Positions 1-13,520 of a DNA stretch of 64,000 nucleotides are shown here, piece after piece; the stretch's first letter is position 1; each line of letters starts with the position of its first letter. Source of the DNA: Rhopalosiphum padi (Eukaryota > Arthropoda > Insecta > Hemiptera > Aphididae); NCBI RefSeq assembly GCF_020882245.1, contig NC_083598.1, positions 56,581,858 through 56,645,857 of the forward strand, read 5' to 3'. The notes beneath the pieces were generated by a model. That model saw only the letters and a program-made list of their open reading frames with translations. It searched no databases and had not been told where the DNA came from. The position numbers and the translations under genes are program-made.

Positions 1-3000
1 AATGACCCTTATAATCAATATTATATTATTACAATGATATTATATGATGTTTGTAGGTATAGTGTATAATTATGATATGATAAACCATATAAATCGAAAT
101 TACTGTTCGTCTATACGGATACTGCATCATGATTCAATGATTGTGAATTGTGATGTAGGTTCTTATATAAAGCACCTGTATTTAAACGTTTTCGAGAATA
201 TTTTATCTACATTTTCAAATGTATTACAATACGTTACAACATAATAATTAAAGTTACTGTTATTAATTATTCATCGATATATTATGTATTGTTACTGCCG
301 TATAGAATAAATTAATTAAAATAGTTTTAAATGTTTTAATGAACAAATAATATAATTATTAACATTGTTAAATGGGTATTTTGAAGGTATTCAAAAGAGA
401 TAGGAGTGTAGGATATAGTATATGATATTATATTTCAACACAAATATAACACCTGTATTAGTTAATTTATATGTAATATGAAATATTTATAACTGGTTAT
501 ACGATTATTCATATTAAAATAATTCTAAGAAATTACAAATACCTTAATAATCTACAGTTAACTATAGTTCTTCAACATGTATCGTTTATAAAATATTTAA
601 TATGTTAATTCACAAAATTGTTAAAAGTCTTTTAAAGTTTAGTTTTAGACTTTTAGCACATACTAATATTATTCAATCAATATATATCCTATGAATACAT
701 TATAAATTGGTTTCTTTTGTCTCTTTTGACCTTTTACAAATATCTTCTATATATATACACTTGTACCAAATTTTCTTCCAATAAACTAGTAAAAATATTG
801 ATTGCTTAGGAGAAATAATAACGAATAAAATAAATTGTAACATAAACCTATGGATTATGATGATAAATCATTAGTTTTTACCGTGATGACCAAAACGATA
901 AACTATTGTCTGATGCCGGATTGCATAAATAATCATTCAAAATGTAATGAATCAATATAAGTAATATCAATAACCCCTTAAGCATGATTAATCCATCAAA
1001 TATTTTTGAACCATTAAATGAATTAATTTTTTATGCAACTCGGTGTATATGATTCAAAAATTAGAAGTAGAATTTGTATTTTATACTAGATTTTAAATAT
1101 ATATAGAACCTACTATCTACGACATATTTCATGGTACGAGTAATACCTAATTGTTACGATTACAAAAAATCCAATTTATTTCTCAATTATTATTAGTCGT
1201 ATTTCTTGATTTAAAAAATTCTTATCAGAGTAAAGAAGTTATTAGTTATAACTCATAACTTTCTAAGTCTTACAATAATTATTAATTTGAAATTGTTGTT
1301 AGTAATCTTTTGAGCTTCTTCAATTATCTGATTAAGTTGTAACTTGTGAGTTTAAAAAGCATTACGTAACACCTTTCCTTATTAGAAGTTAAACGCATTG
1401 CCACTTTTGACACTCGAATTTCCCGGTAATTTTCAAGAAAATTTCGAAGAACTAGAATATATTGTATAAGATAATAAAATGTGAAATAATTATATATAGC
1501 CTACACGTGATGGACACGGACTACTACTAAAAAAAATATATAATTTAACGAAATAATAGTAGATCGTAGAAGAATTATTTAGTTGTTTAAAATATTATAT
1601 AAACTGTAAAGCAATATATTTAAGACAAAATGATTACTTTTAGAAGTGTAAGGAAAAAATAATATAAAATTAGCAATGGGATGTATAGAATATACTATAA
1701 AGAAGAACTATTGATAACTAAAATCCGTGAGTAAGGAAACAATTAATTTTTCTATTTTACGTACGTAGGTGGTATAGATTATAGAACTCCACAGGTACTT
1801 TAACGAATGTCGAATTGTAAGTTAAAATTATATAATATCATTAGCGAAACATTAATTTATAGAAGTTTTACTACGAATTTTTCTAGTATAGTTTCTAGAA
1901 AACTAAAAAGAAAAAGAAATTATAAAAAATAACAGTATAATAATTTACGGGTGAAGATCCGTTTTTAACGATATAGCATACAGAAATTTTCGATTTTTAC
2001 TAAAGTAAATATAAAAATCTTCAAAACTAAAAATGTTTAACATTTATAGTTTATAAATTATAACAGCAATACGTCACTACAACTGTATAAAATGTTTAAA
2101 TTTACATCATATAAATAGTTAAACAAATTTATCTTAACGCTGCAGCATAACCTGAAGAAATAACCTCAAGAAAGATTAACTAATATAATTTTAAAACTCA
2201 AAAGTTATTATTTAAATATAAAAAGGTGTAGTATTTTATTTATATTTTATGTTTTTAATTATTTTTTAACGAATAAAACAAGAAGAGGATTTAGGAGTAT
2301 AATAAATTATGAGTCTTTTAAAGCGTTAAACCAAAGTAACAAACACGCACTTATTTAAAATTTTGATATGGAGACAAAACATTAAATTAAAAAAAAAACA
2401 GGGAACACTGTCTGCTGCATATCATTTGTCGAGTGTTCCTCTTCATCAAGAAGGTCACTAAATTAGATATTTAAAATTTGAATTTGAATTCAACCATTGT
2501 ATACATTGAATACGATAAAGGTTCTAAACGAAAATCTAAATATTTTGATATAATATTTACATTGTGTATAATATTAAATAATAATATATGAATAGGTGAA
2601 AAAAGTTTCAACTAGAACTACGAGTATGTACATATAAACTACAAATTATATTTTTTAAATTACAACAAAATAACTAAAATTCTTATTATTTATTCAAATA
2701 TACAATTATGTCGAATTTTGAACTTAAATATCTATTAAATAAAATTGTATATATAATATTTATTTTTGAGATTTTTAACTACAAATTAAATTGTACATTT
2801 TTATGATTTTGATGAATTTTGTAAATACTTGTAAAAATAAATGTTGTCTATGTATTTTTTATTTGTAATAAAAGCAACTAACAAAGAACCTTGCCAGTGG
2901 CGTAGTAAGACCTGCATTTTGAAGCGGTAGTTTTAATTTTTAAATAAACAAATTTGAAGACCTGAATTAAATAAAACATATAGTAAACTTTAATAAATCA

Positions 3001-6000
3001 CTCATTTTTATTCGTTATTATTTTTAATTAACATTTTATAATATAATATGTATTGAAATCTTAAGTTTTTTAAAAGAAACTAATTATTTCTAATAATTTC
3101 AAGGAGTAATACAATACCTTGTAATAAAATGTACAGTATTATTTTGTATTTTTAAAGCTTTTTTAGTTGAATTTACAATTTTATTATACATAAGTCGAAA
3201 ATTATTGTTACCAGAAATCACCCTTAAAGTTAATAATATCCTTAAGTATTTTTACTTCTCCAAGAATTCTGATAAAAATAAAATACATATACATAATTGT
3301 AAAAGCAACATATAATGATCAGCTCAGAATCTTAAATGTTATTTTTTTTATCTAAAACTTATCATTTTTTTTTTTTTAAGTAGCTTAAATAATTATATTT
3401 CCAGTCTTTAGTTATTCTTTGAGTTATTAGTTTTTGAACCACAATAAATTAACGACAATTGATATTTTTTAAAGCTAGCTTAAATTAATTAACTTTCTAA
3501 ATTTATTGCAATTATGTAGGTATCTATAATTATTAATCATGATTTACAAAATACTCCATTTCCAAGGAGAATTATATAGGCAATTATTATATCACCTAAA
3601 AGGTACTGCGTGTCCTGCTATCAGTGCTATCGGTAAAAGCAATAACTACAAAAGTAACAACATTTTTTTGGAAAATAAAGTTTTGTGTGTTTGTTTTTGC
3701 TGAATGAACTGACAATTTTAAGCATTATTAAAATCGAAAAAAAATTAAACCAATAATTAAAAAAGCTATTCATTTTGGAATAAATAATAAATAATCTTTG
3801 AAATTTTTCTCATAATAAAAAATTACTCTGTATATAGTCTTTAGCATTGCCCACTTATTGATATTAACATACAATCGTGAAATGCTATATCATTAATATA
3901 ATTTAGCATTGCTAATAGAAAATTCATTAAAAGCATTAAATATTTAGAGTCCTAACCATAAACGCAGCAACTAGTTTTTCTTCTAGGAAATGTACAATTT
4001 CTGTAAATGCATATACCTACAACATATACATATAATTACGATATGTTATAATTTAATTTTTAGGAACTAGATGTTGTTATTTTTTGTTATTAATCTTAAT
4101 TAAATACGTATAATGATTTAATTATCAATATTTAATCAAAATCTCATTTTTTATATTTTTTTAGTTAGGTACTGCCCTTTCTAATAATTTCAGTTCTTAT
4201 TTTAATTCATAGTTATAGGCACGTATTTGTCAAAGTATAGGTAGGTAGACATACAATAATATTTTTGCTCCAATTCTACTTAGATAGTTAGTATCGAAAA
4301 AAAAGAAGATATCACTGTGACAATTAACTAAAACAAATAACAATTTACCTATTAATTTCAAAAACTTATTTGAGTTCGTTTTTTAGGTTTTCTTGGAAAT
4401 AGATTTCCTATTTTATTTTTAATTAACATATAGTAAGTATCTGGTTTAACGCATATTTAGCTGAATATTTAATATTAATATTGACTAATATTTTAAATAT
4501 TTTAAATAGTCGCGGAATGAAAAAATTAAAAATAAATTTCTTAGCAAACATATAAAAGAGGCATATTATACAAACTAAATCTAGTTTTTAAAATTACAAT
4601 TGAGCAACTGGAAGTCAATTTATTTTTCCGGTCTAAAGTCTTAACTCTAAATACATGAAAAATACAGGTTGCTCAAACCTACTTAATATAATAAGAAAAT
4701 CAAAGTCACCTTCCTAAAGTACCAGCTAGTCTTAGATAACATTTCCAAATGATTGGTATACTATAATATATTGTAGGGTCAAATAATCAATTGAAACTAT
4801 TGAAGCGCACTCATATTAGAAAAAATGATATCAGATAAAATAAAACAATCTACCTATATAAATATATAATATCATTATTCATTATAATAGCAATATATTT
4901 GTTGCTTTGCATAGAAAAAAAAAGAAAAGAAATTTTTTAGATTATTCTTTCTTCTTGGACCTCTTCATCAGTCATCGCTCGTCAATAAAATTTAATCTAT
5001 ATTATCAGAGTTATATCTCCACACGTTCGCGCACTTAATTACCTTAAACATATACTTATGCCCAATATGGAGTTTGACATAGTTAAAGACTATATATGTA
5101 TTGAATATTGTATTAAAATTTGAAGGTTCGTACAAGTACCTATAGTATAAGTACCTATATATATGTTTGTTTTTAGTTCCTACTTAAAAATTCGAGAGTA
5201 TCTACAAACAGTTTCAATGCACTCGTGACACGTGTCACGTTTAATAAATAATTATATATGTTATTATTCGTTTGTCATACTTGGTGTACACTAAATAAAA
5301 TATCTTATTTCCAATTCCATGAGTCTATAAATTTAATTCCGATAGTTGAGACACAGCTTGATATCTCTTTCATTTATTCAACCACTTGATAATTAATTTA
5401 AACAATTAAATGGACTGCTATAAAACCAACAATCAAACATTTATCGATTTATAAAAAGTTGCATCTAAATTCACTACTCACGCACGTCATTGAACACAAA
5501 CAGGCAAACAGCTAATCCTTCGACTCTAATCAAGAGAAAACATTAATAATTTTATTAAAACAACAAATTTAAGTACAATATGTACCTATAATATAATATT
5601 ATAATGTAAATATTTATTATAACTTATTTAAGCAACAATCAAACATAGTAGGATACATTTTCTTTTAAGTATATTATGTATTACGGTACAACACGCCTAA
5701 TAACCACGTTGGTGGTAAAAAAAAAATTGTGAAAAAATGTTTTATCTTTGAAGAAATATTTATTAGCTAATTATCTAATGATATAACACTGTATATTAAT
5801 AGTGCCGAAAAGTTTAAAAATTTAAGTACAGACATTAACATTGTCTTTTCAACTAAAAAAAAGAAAAAGAAATTTATAGGTAGTGTCTAGTATTAATAGT
5901 ATTTGCTGATTGTAATTTATAGTGATCGCCTAATAAGTAATATTATCTTATACTATAGTTATCATGTTGTTCTCTTGTATAGTTGTATATATTAATATTT

Positions 6001-8000
6001 TTATATATTTAAGTAGTCTCAAAATTATTACTATAAATATAAATACATTATATTATATATTAATAATTAAACTGCTTATTATTAAAAATATAGCAATTTA
6101 AACCTTACGAATATATTTTAATATAAATTATCGATAATAATTATAGTCAAAGATTAGAATAAGTGAACTTTACCCTTTCACTAAATTATAATTATTAAAT
6201 AGCTAGATTAACGTAGACATGCAATCTGGTCCATGTTAAAAACCAGACGTTAGAAACACCTTTATTTACTTGTATAGTTTAGTACGAAACATGAAATTAC
6301 ATGTACGTTCCGGTCAAAACGGATGATTGTTCTATATGAATAATATAATGATTATACATTATAATTTATAATATATAAATATATGTAATATTATATTACA
6401 ATATTGTAAGCTAAAATAGAGTAATTTAGTTTTGTATACCTAATATTTGTATTTTATAACTGTATTTTATTGATTGTTATAATGGGGTACAAAGATGTGT
6501 TATGGTCGGTCATATATTTTGGTATTATGCATACTTTTGGATATTGTATTAAATACAGGGTTTAGATATTTATAATAGGTGTGTTATGATTAACATAATT
6601 GAAATGATGATATTCGTAATATTATGAATATCATTACAGTCTTAAACAACGCTATAATTTGACGGGGGAGACAAGCAGGTAAATGCCCACCTTGTCTAAT
6701 TTAAAAAATCAGCCCTAGACAGGTTTTTGATGGAAAAGTATAACTATAGATTATTTTAATTTTGGGAATATTTAATAGGTGGGTATTCAATTTTTAGGTA
6801 CTACGAAATTATAATCACAAAAATAATTAATATTTATAGTTTTAGTCTGAATATATAGACACGTGTCCAGCATGTACCTATTTAAGATTTTTTGTAAGAA
6901 ATGTGTGTCTGTTACGTGAGAAATGTAATTATTAAATATTAATTATAATATTATTATTTATTATTGCAATTAATACCTGCCTAAATTCTGCATTCTTAAG
7001 TGCTATTATTATTGTGTATATTCTATCGAATGGAAACGAAGTGAGTTGGATATTTAAATGTATTATACACATTCACAATGAGTTGTAGGTACCTATACAG
7101 ATGTGGTCACGATTTAAAGTACCACTAAATATAACCTGATATTATATATTTTAAATGGCCTAGGCCCTAGGGGGTACTAATAAAATACCATTGGCTCAAT
7201 TACGTCTAAATTTTAGTTTTTTAAGAGGACGTCGCACCCACATGTGTTTATTAGTCTTACACAAGTACGGCATAGACAAAACGCGTTTATGTAATCCGAG
7301 TATAACTCGCTCAATTTTGGTTCTAGAGTAAATAAACCTATTATAAAATTATTTGTCCATGTCGTACGTGTGCAAGACAGAGACTGATACAACACATACG
7401 GATATAAGTCCAGAATAATAATTACATGATGTATTTTTTAGCAATTGTTATTTTACATTATTAACGAAACCGGGATGTTTAAAATTTAAATCACTACATC
7501 TTCATAGTTTAGGTACACGTAGGTACTTGTTTATCGTTATATTTAATGTTATTACGTCGTGGCGTCGTCAACACGAATATGTTGGTCTAATAGTGGTGGT
7601 AACAATTTTGCCTTTTCTCGAAAACACCGTGCTGATAGCGATGATCAACATAATAAATAATAATACTTTTTAATATTTCTGATTTCAGTTAACGTGATGT
7701 CATGATTCAAGTAACTCACAAGACAGTAGACACTAGGACTAGCCACTAGGTAGCCATAAAACATTATCGTTAACTTTGTCTTTGTGTACAACGACGGATG
7801 TTTAAATATTAATATAATATATAAATTTAAATAAATTATTTTAATCAATACTTACTTAATACTTAGCAATATAGTACATTGTATATAGTCAATAATCGTA
7901 TAGGTAAATATTATACAATTGGTTATAGACTATATAGTATTGGTTAATAAACAAGTGCACACTCAAATAGTCAAATGTAAAACTCTGGGTCCGCCTATGC
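1..8000. other. AT-rich stretch with no recognised gene
   Basis: I see no open frame here with a recognisable protein, and no splice-consistent exon chain. The few short frames have no family features. Two fragments look like transposon debris. One is a CAGTGGCGTAG terminus near 2894, with no partner end found. The other is a palindromic CCTAGGCCCTAGG motif near 7159 that recurs near 31555. The rest is low-complexity A/T sequence, which could be intergenic or intronic. Confidence 0.5.
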
Positions 8001-8004
8001 CCAT

Positions 8005-8200
8005 TTATGTGGTGTAACCACATACCAGCGCTGGATCCAGCTAATTTTTTACGCAAGACAAAGTATAAAATTACCCCACTCTATTATTCCACTGTTAGTT
8101 GGTACTTTGGCACCTCCCGACCAAGTGCCCCGGTTTGCCCCCTCCCCTTCAATGTTAATAATAATTTAACTGGCATTGGGATGATAATTATTTTTCAGTT
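8005..8200. mobile_element. Decayed DNA transposon fragment (tentative)
   Basis: The start resembles the GTGGCGGATCCAG-type ends of short insect DNA transposons (here GCGCTGGATCCAGC near 8028). It is followed by a C-rich stretch (CCCCGGTTTGCCCCCTCCCC near 8128). No matching inverted end or target duplication was found, so this is probably a fragment. The frame across it has no recognisable protein. Confidence 0.25.
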
Positions 8201-8559
8201 GGCCGTAGTTTGTGGGTTTTCATCTAAGTTTCAGATTTCATGGATTTTCACTTCCAAGGTCCAATAATAATTTTATTTATACAGATTACACGTAGCACCA
8301 CTGTGATAGTAGGTAATACCTCCAAAGTACAGAGTACAAGACAAGTGCATAACATAATATCTGAACCATATTTTGTTGTATATGTTTAACTTTAGACTTT
8401 GAGTGTAACGGCCTCTTAAGTCAGAATAGATGGTTTTTTATTAGTTCAGAAAAGAAATAGGTATTTATTTTTCTAATTTACTTATTCAATTTAGAAAACA
8501 AATTGAATACAAATATATAATAATAAGTAATAAACTAATAACCAATAGTGGTTTTAGTT

Positions 8560-8790
8560 TTGGACACATAAAGTGAAAGGAGGCCACAGACAAAACTAGA
8601 GCAATTATTCGATGGCAACCAGAAGGATAGAACTCATACAATTTATAGATTAATGGCATACAGCAAGACCTTAAGAAATTGGGAGTAAGGATCCAGGACT
8701 ATAAAAGTGCTGGCTGTAGGGACTAAAACTTACAGTTACGAGGCTATATATTAATAAATTAAATACCAATTGGAAATTTTAAGTAAACAG
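8560..8790 (+). mobile_element. Possible 3' remnant of a non-LTR retrotransposon
   Basis: The conceptual translation has the flavour of the C-terminal tail of insect LINE reverse-transcriptase proteins: GHIK, then a basic DK..AIIRW stretch, then DLKKLG. Stop codons interrupt it and no catalytic motif is present. This rests on pattern memory only and could be coincidence. Confidence 0.25.
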
Positions 8791-8905
8791 TATTAAGCTT
8801 AAAACTAATATTAAATAATGAAGTATATAATAAAGTTATGCAAATTTAACAAATTTAAAAAATACAATTATTTCACAAATTTAAAATTGTGTTAAACAAT
8901 ACGTC

Positions 8906-10047
8906 TTATACATTAACTAGTTCACAAAATAAGTTAGCAACTACATCATCATCTTCACGCTGTATAATAGTTTTTGATGTTTCATTAGTTTTATTGTAAT
9001 TTCTTGAGTCTTGTGGGATAGTTATTAAATCTTCAACATTATTTATAATATTCAAAGAATGCAACCAATTTCTAGGAATTTCTTTTAATAAACATTTTCT
9101 AAATACCATACAATGTATATGAGTAAGTTTTTCATATTTGATACGCCAGAATCCTAAATTACTTAATGATATTTTCCAATTTTTCATTATTATGGAATTA
9201 TATGATGCATGACTAGAATCAGGCGTTGCAATAACTAACAAACCACCTGGTTTAAGAACATTATAAGCTTTTTCACAACATATATATCTTTGTTTTGGCA
9301 ATGGAAAATATTCAAGAAATAAAGAAAATACAACTATATCAAAATTGGACATTGGTAATGTTTGACAAACATTATCAAAAATATTTAACTGTATATCTAG
9401 AGGTACTGTAAGAAAATCACATTTAACAACGTTTTCTATAGCTGGTGCTATATCGATAGGCAACACTTTATAATATGATAAATACTTTTGAAAAGGATTA
9501 TAACAGCTTCCTACATCAAGTAGATAAAACGGATTTTCAGGTATACAGGTTGTATCATCAATGTTCCAAAGTACATTATATTTTTGAGCTAAAGATTTTT
9601 CTCGGATTATTTCATGTAAATAATCATTTTGAAAATATTTTAATATATTGTTTGAAATCCACGAGATTCTACAACTTGAAGGGTCGTTTTTATTATTTGT
9701 ATCCCAAAACTGTGATGCAAGCTTGTGCATTGTATTTGAATAATTCTGAAATAAATAATATGAATAAACATTATTACAAAAAAATTTTAAATGTGTTAAA
9801 TAATCGTTAGATCGAGTAATAAAAAACAAAAATATCAATTAAGTAGGTATTAATATGAAGCATACAATACAATTGTTTTACTTTTAGAAGTGAATCATCT
9901 GAGCAGTGATTTTGCCATGCTTCTTCAGCACCTATTTTCATAGAGTTTAATCTTAATTTTAGATGACAATTTTTTATGAACTCTGCATGTTGAATATGCT
10001 CATTATCTACTGGCTTACGAGTACTTTTTTTTCGTTTCTTGTCAACC
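8906..10047 (-). CDS. SAMTOR / BMT2 homologue, 3' two coding exons
   Basis: Two coding exons are visible: 9882-10047 and 8906-9745 (stop at 8906-8908). The protein has the class I SAM-binding signature LLDVGSCYNPF, then PIDIAPA and KCDFL. Further on come VVFSLFLEYFP, RYICCEKA, LKPGG and the family-specific TPDSSH. The upstream exon supplies the helical N-terminal part (FIKNCHLKLR, KIGAEEAWQNHC). In animals this family (BMT2, C7orf60) is the S-adenosylmethionine sensor that restrains TORC1 through GATOR1 and KICSTOR. The yeast relative is a 25S rRNA adenine methyltransferase. The exon at 10047 opens in phase 2, so a short 5' coding exon with the start codon lies upstream. I could not place it. 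MANF starts about 1.9 kb away on the other strand, so the promoters are divergent. Confidence 0.87.
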
Positions 10048-10269
10048 CTTAAAACATTTATTCAAATATTAATAATAAGTTTGATTTTCAAGTTAGTGGT
10101 AGATATATATGAGGTAAGAGGGTTAATCTGTTTGAATGAATTCACCACTTAATTGGGTTTACTTTCACTATATATTATCTAACAATACAAACTGCTGACT
10201 GATCATTTATTTAACTATCAACATATATATTTTTTTAAACTGTTTAATGTAGTCTACATTTTATAATTA

Positions 10270-10458
10270 CTAATGTTGTTGATTTAATTTTTTAAATAAC
10301 ATTTTTTTTAAATATACAATCATTTTACAATTTTTTTCTGAAATGTATATGACTTTGTCGTCGAAAAAGACGGTCACAGAAGTATGAGGAGTGGTTGGTT
10401 GATCGGCTGTATATATGTTAAACATGATGGGTGAAGATGGCACCTTGAGACATACCAA
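10270..10458 (-). pseudogene. Reverse-transcriptase fragment of a non-LTR retrotransposon
   Basis: A 62-codon frame reads SSPIMFNIYTADQPTTP and then FFDDKVIYIS. This matches the palm region of Jockey-type reverse transcriptases, where a G/SSPILFNIYTSDLP segment precedes the catalytic FADD box. Here the box reads FFDD, so the alanine is lost. The frame ends shortly after, and no further RT domain or ORF1 is seen nearby. It is a dead fragment between the SAMTOR and MANF genes. Confidence 0.6.
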
Positions 10459-11967
10459 CTAAGATTGGGGACAAATTTTTAATTAATTTAAGACATAATA
10501 TTCATTTCACGATACTATTATTATACAAATATTACAAAACAATTTGCATAAAAGTAGAACCACAGAATATATGAAATATATTTAATTTATGATACGTTAG
10601 AACCAGATGAGCACATATTATCATAAGGTAGAACTAGAAAGCTTTGATATAAATTACTATAATAAAATAATTTAACCAAGGCTCCCTAAATAGAACCATT
10701 GGTTATAAAATAGTCTATTCTATAATCAATGGCTGAACTATAATATTACAATAAAGATAAAATTTTTAAAATATGTTTGTCAGTTTGTCACATAGATCAA
10801 GATATGATAGACATAAACAAAATTATTGTGTATGACAAATATTTGTCATAATATGTATACTTACAGAACAGACATCTTAATAACACGTTATTTACTAATA
10901 TTTATCATTAAAAAGATAAAAAAAAATTTAATTTATCTTGACTTATCCAAAAACAACTAGTTTACACATATTTTAAAGAATTAAAATATCATATTAAATA
11001 AAAATAAGATAAACGTGTAATAACTAATAATTATTAAGTACAAAGATTTCACTTTGGTTTAACACATTTTTGATCTTTCGTATAAATCTATTTTGATAAT
11101 CGATATATCATAAAAATACTGAGGAAATGGGAAGACAAAACCACAATTTAAAATTTAAGATTACCTTAGATTACAGACAGAACACAGAAGGATCGAGGCT
11201 CTGAGGAATTAAGGATTAACTCATTAACCGAATAGAGATTCACGATTAAAGGATTAAGGAATTATAAAATTCAAAATATTAAATAAATCCAATTTTCAAT
11301 ATTTTCATTTAATTTTTATTTTTTATCCAATTGACAGTTATCAAGCGTTGATAACTGATAACTATGATGCATGATATAATTAAAGTGATAAGTGATAACC
11401 AGTTCATTGAGGGGAATATTGTTGAAGCTCAATTTTTAACTTCAAGTTTTAGCATACAAGTATAATACCATAAAACCCTTGTACAAAGGTCCTTTTACTG
11501 TGGTACGCGGATACAGTTCATAAAACAAAATAAAAAATGATCATTTACAAGCAAAAAAAAATTTTGAAATGTCTGCGTCTGTGCTAAATACTCTGTGATA
11601 TTGGTATGAATGGAACAATACAATGTGCGCGTTCCATACTTCAACCATACCGGAATGTTGTCCAATGAGATTTCGCCAAGTCGTGTTTGGATAATATGCT
11701 AAAACAGTAGGATACTATTATATATGTATTTGTCATTTGATAAGTTCAAAATTTATTATTTGTGATGTGTCTTTTAAATGTGTTACCGCTTCACTAATAA
11801 TCAAAAGTATTTGTCGTTCACGACTTTTTTAGAAGTACTGAATTAATCAAATAATTAGAACTTCATATCTTTATCCATCTATTTATTTACTAATATATTT
11901 AGTTTATTTTTAAAATTAGGTAACATAACATAATTCTGAATATTGTATAACAAAATCCTATTTAACA
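10459..11967. promoter_or_regulatory. Shared upstream region of divergent SAMTOR and MANF genes
   Basis: The two genes point away from each other across this interval, which should hold both promoters and the missing 5' exon of SAMTOR. No clear core promoter motif can be read. A MANF promoter is expected to carry ER-stress response elements, but I did not find a confident CCAAT-N9-CCACG match by eye. Confidence 0.4.
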
Positions 11968-13227
11968 ATGGATAAACACATATGGTTCGTATGTGTGTTT
12001 TTCATTGTTAATGTATTTCAAGCACAATGCCGAACATTTACCGAAGAAGATTGTCCTGGTGAGTAATGATCAATGTTATTTTGAATATTTTAATATTGGA
12101 TAATAAATAATAATTTATAATTGTATTTATATTTATAGTTTGTGTCAGTACTATTGATAAGTTTTCAAAATCACTTGAAGGTGAAAAAAATCCAAGAAAT
12201 ATCGAGGAACAATTCAAGAAATATTGTTTGAATACAAAAATTGATAAGGAAAAAAGATTGGTAGGTACCTAGGTATTCAAATAAAATATATGTTTACGTT
12301 ATGAATGAATCAAACATTATAGATGTAGGATAATTGGTTTGAAATCTTATTTTTCAAGTAAAACGAGTTATGTATCTCTTAGTAGTATCATTTTTTTGTT
12401 CTGGGAAATACATTTTGAGTATAGCAGTGGTGGAAAAGTAATGTAGTACCTACTACCAACAGCCTTACTAAAATAAATAATGTAGTACAAAGTTTAAAAG
12501 CCATACTTACTTTTCTGATCTCTAAATGCAAACTGTATAATATGACAGTAATATACAAATATCACTAACTCCATTTGTTAGTTGAACCATTGTTCCAAAA
12601 TTTGATTGTAGGTATCAAATAGTGTTAGCTTTAATAAACCCCCCGGTCTTCTTAAAAGAAAACTATTGCCATTAATACGTAATGATTGATTCTTTTTATC
12701 ACGATTACATATAAAAATTTATCAACAAAAAATTATTGAATAATTCTTTAAAATATTTAATTTACATTATTTCATGTTATATTAATCAACATTCTATTTT
12801 TTTTTTTTTTGTAGTGTTACTATTTGGGCGGATTAGAAGATTCCGCAACTGGTATATTAAGTGAAATGTCTAAACCTTTATCATGGTCCATGCCTGCACT
12901 TAAAATCTGTGAACGCTTGAAAAAAATGGACGCTCAAGTGTGTGATATTAAATATGGTATGTTGAAAAAAATTTAGTTTTTATATTTATAAATCAAAAAC
13001 TTCAGTTACTGGTAAATATATAATAAATTAGCATTAAATACAAATTTTATTTAATTTTAGACAAAGAAATCGATTGGAAGACAGTCAACTTAAAGAAAAT
13101 GAAAGTGAAAGATTTGAAGAAGATACTGGATAACTGGGGAGAAATTTGTGATGGTTGCTTAGAAAAAACAGATTATATCAAACGAGTTGAAGAATTAAAA
13201 CCCTCTTATGTTAAAGAAGAATTATAA
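11968..13227 (+). CDS. Manf: MANF (mesencephalic astrocyte-derived neurotrophic factor / ARMET), complete
   Basis: There are four exons: 11968-12058, 12139-12260, 12815-12956 and 13061-13227. All have GT/AG borders and phases that join, giving 173 residues, the usual length for the family. A hydrophobic signal peptide (WFVCVFFIVNVFQA) is followed by a saposin-like N-terminal domain with the conserved cysteines (DCPVC, KKYC, CYYLGG, KICERL, AQVCDIKY). A SAP-like C-terminal domain carries the CDGC (CxxC) bridge. The chain ends KEEL, which resembles the KDEL-type ER retrieval signal. MANF is an ER-resident, stress-induced secreted protein that binds BiP/GRP78 and supports neurons and damaged tissue. 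Eight structural cysteines are present. The start is set by the signal peptide immediately after the ATG. A poly(A) signal follows about 100 bp after the stop. Confidence 0.96.
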
Positions 13228-13325
13228 ATAATGAAATTTATTATCCCACGCACTGTATAAATTTTATAATTTTTTTAAAACAATATTGTTTTTATATTGT
13301 GTTCCATAATTTATTTAAGGTATAA

Positions 13326-13331
13326 AATAAA
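13326..13331 (+). terminator. MANF polyadenylation signal
   Basis: This is an AATAAA hexamer about 100 bp after the MANF stop codon, followed by a T-rich stretch. It lies about 50 bp from the opposing signal of ASF1. Confidence 0.6.
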
Positions 13332-13378
13332 GGGTCGAAGTTATTTAACAAAACCAAACAAATTGAATAAAAAACGTC

Positions 13379-13384
13379 TTTATT
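13379..13384 (-). terminator. ASF1 polyadenylation signal
   Basis: TTTATT on the plus strand is AATAAA on the minus strand, about 140 bp beyond the ASF1 stop. It faces the MANF signal, so the two 3' ends may overlap or nearly touch. Confidence 0.5.
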
Positions 13385-13520
13385 TTATTTCAACTTTAAA
13401 TTAATTGCTTTTATATTTATTATTACACGATTAACATTTCTTTAATTTATTTTTCTTATAAAATTCATTACTTAGAAAAAATATTGATATTAAAATAGAT
13501 GAGATATTGGATCAGTCAAT

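Noticed and set aside
7213..7395. 60-codon minus-strand frame with several cysteines
   Set aside because: There is no recognisable domain, partner exon or splice structure. It is probably chance.
9475..9810. 111-codon plus-strand frame
   Set aside because: It is antisense to the well-supported SAMTOR exon and has no family features of its own.
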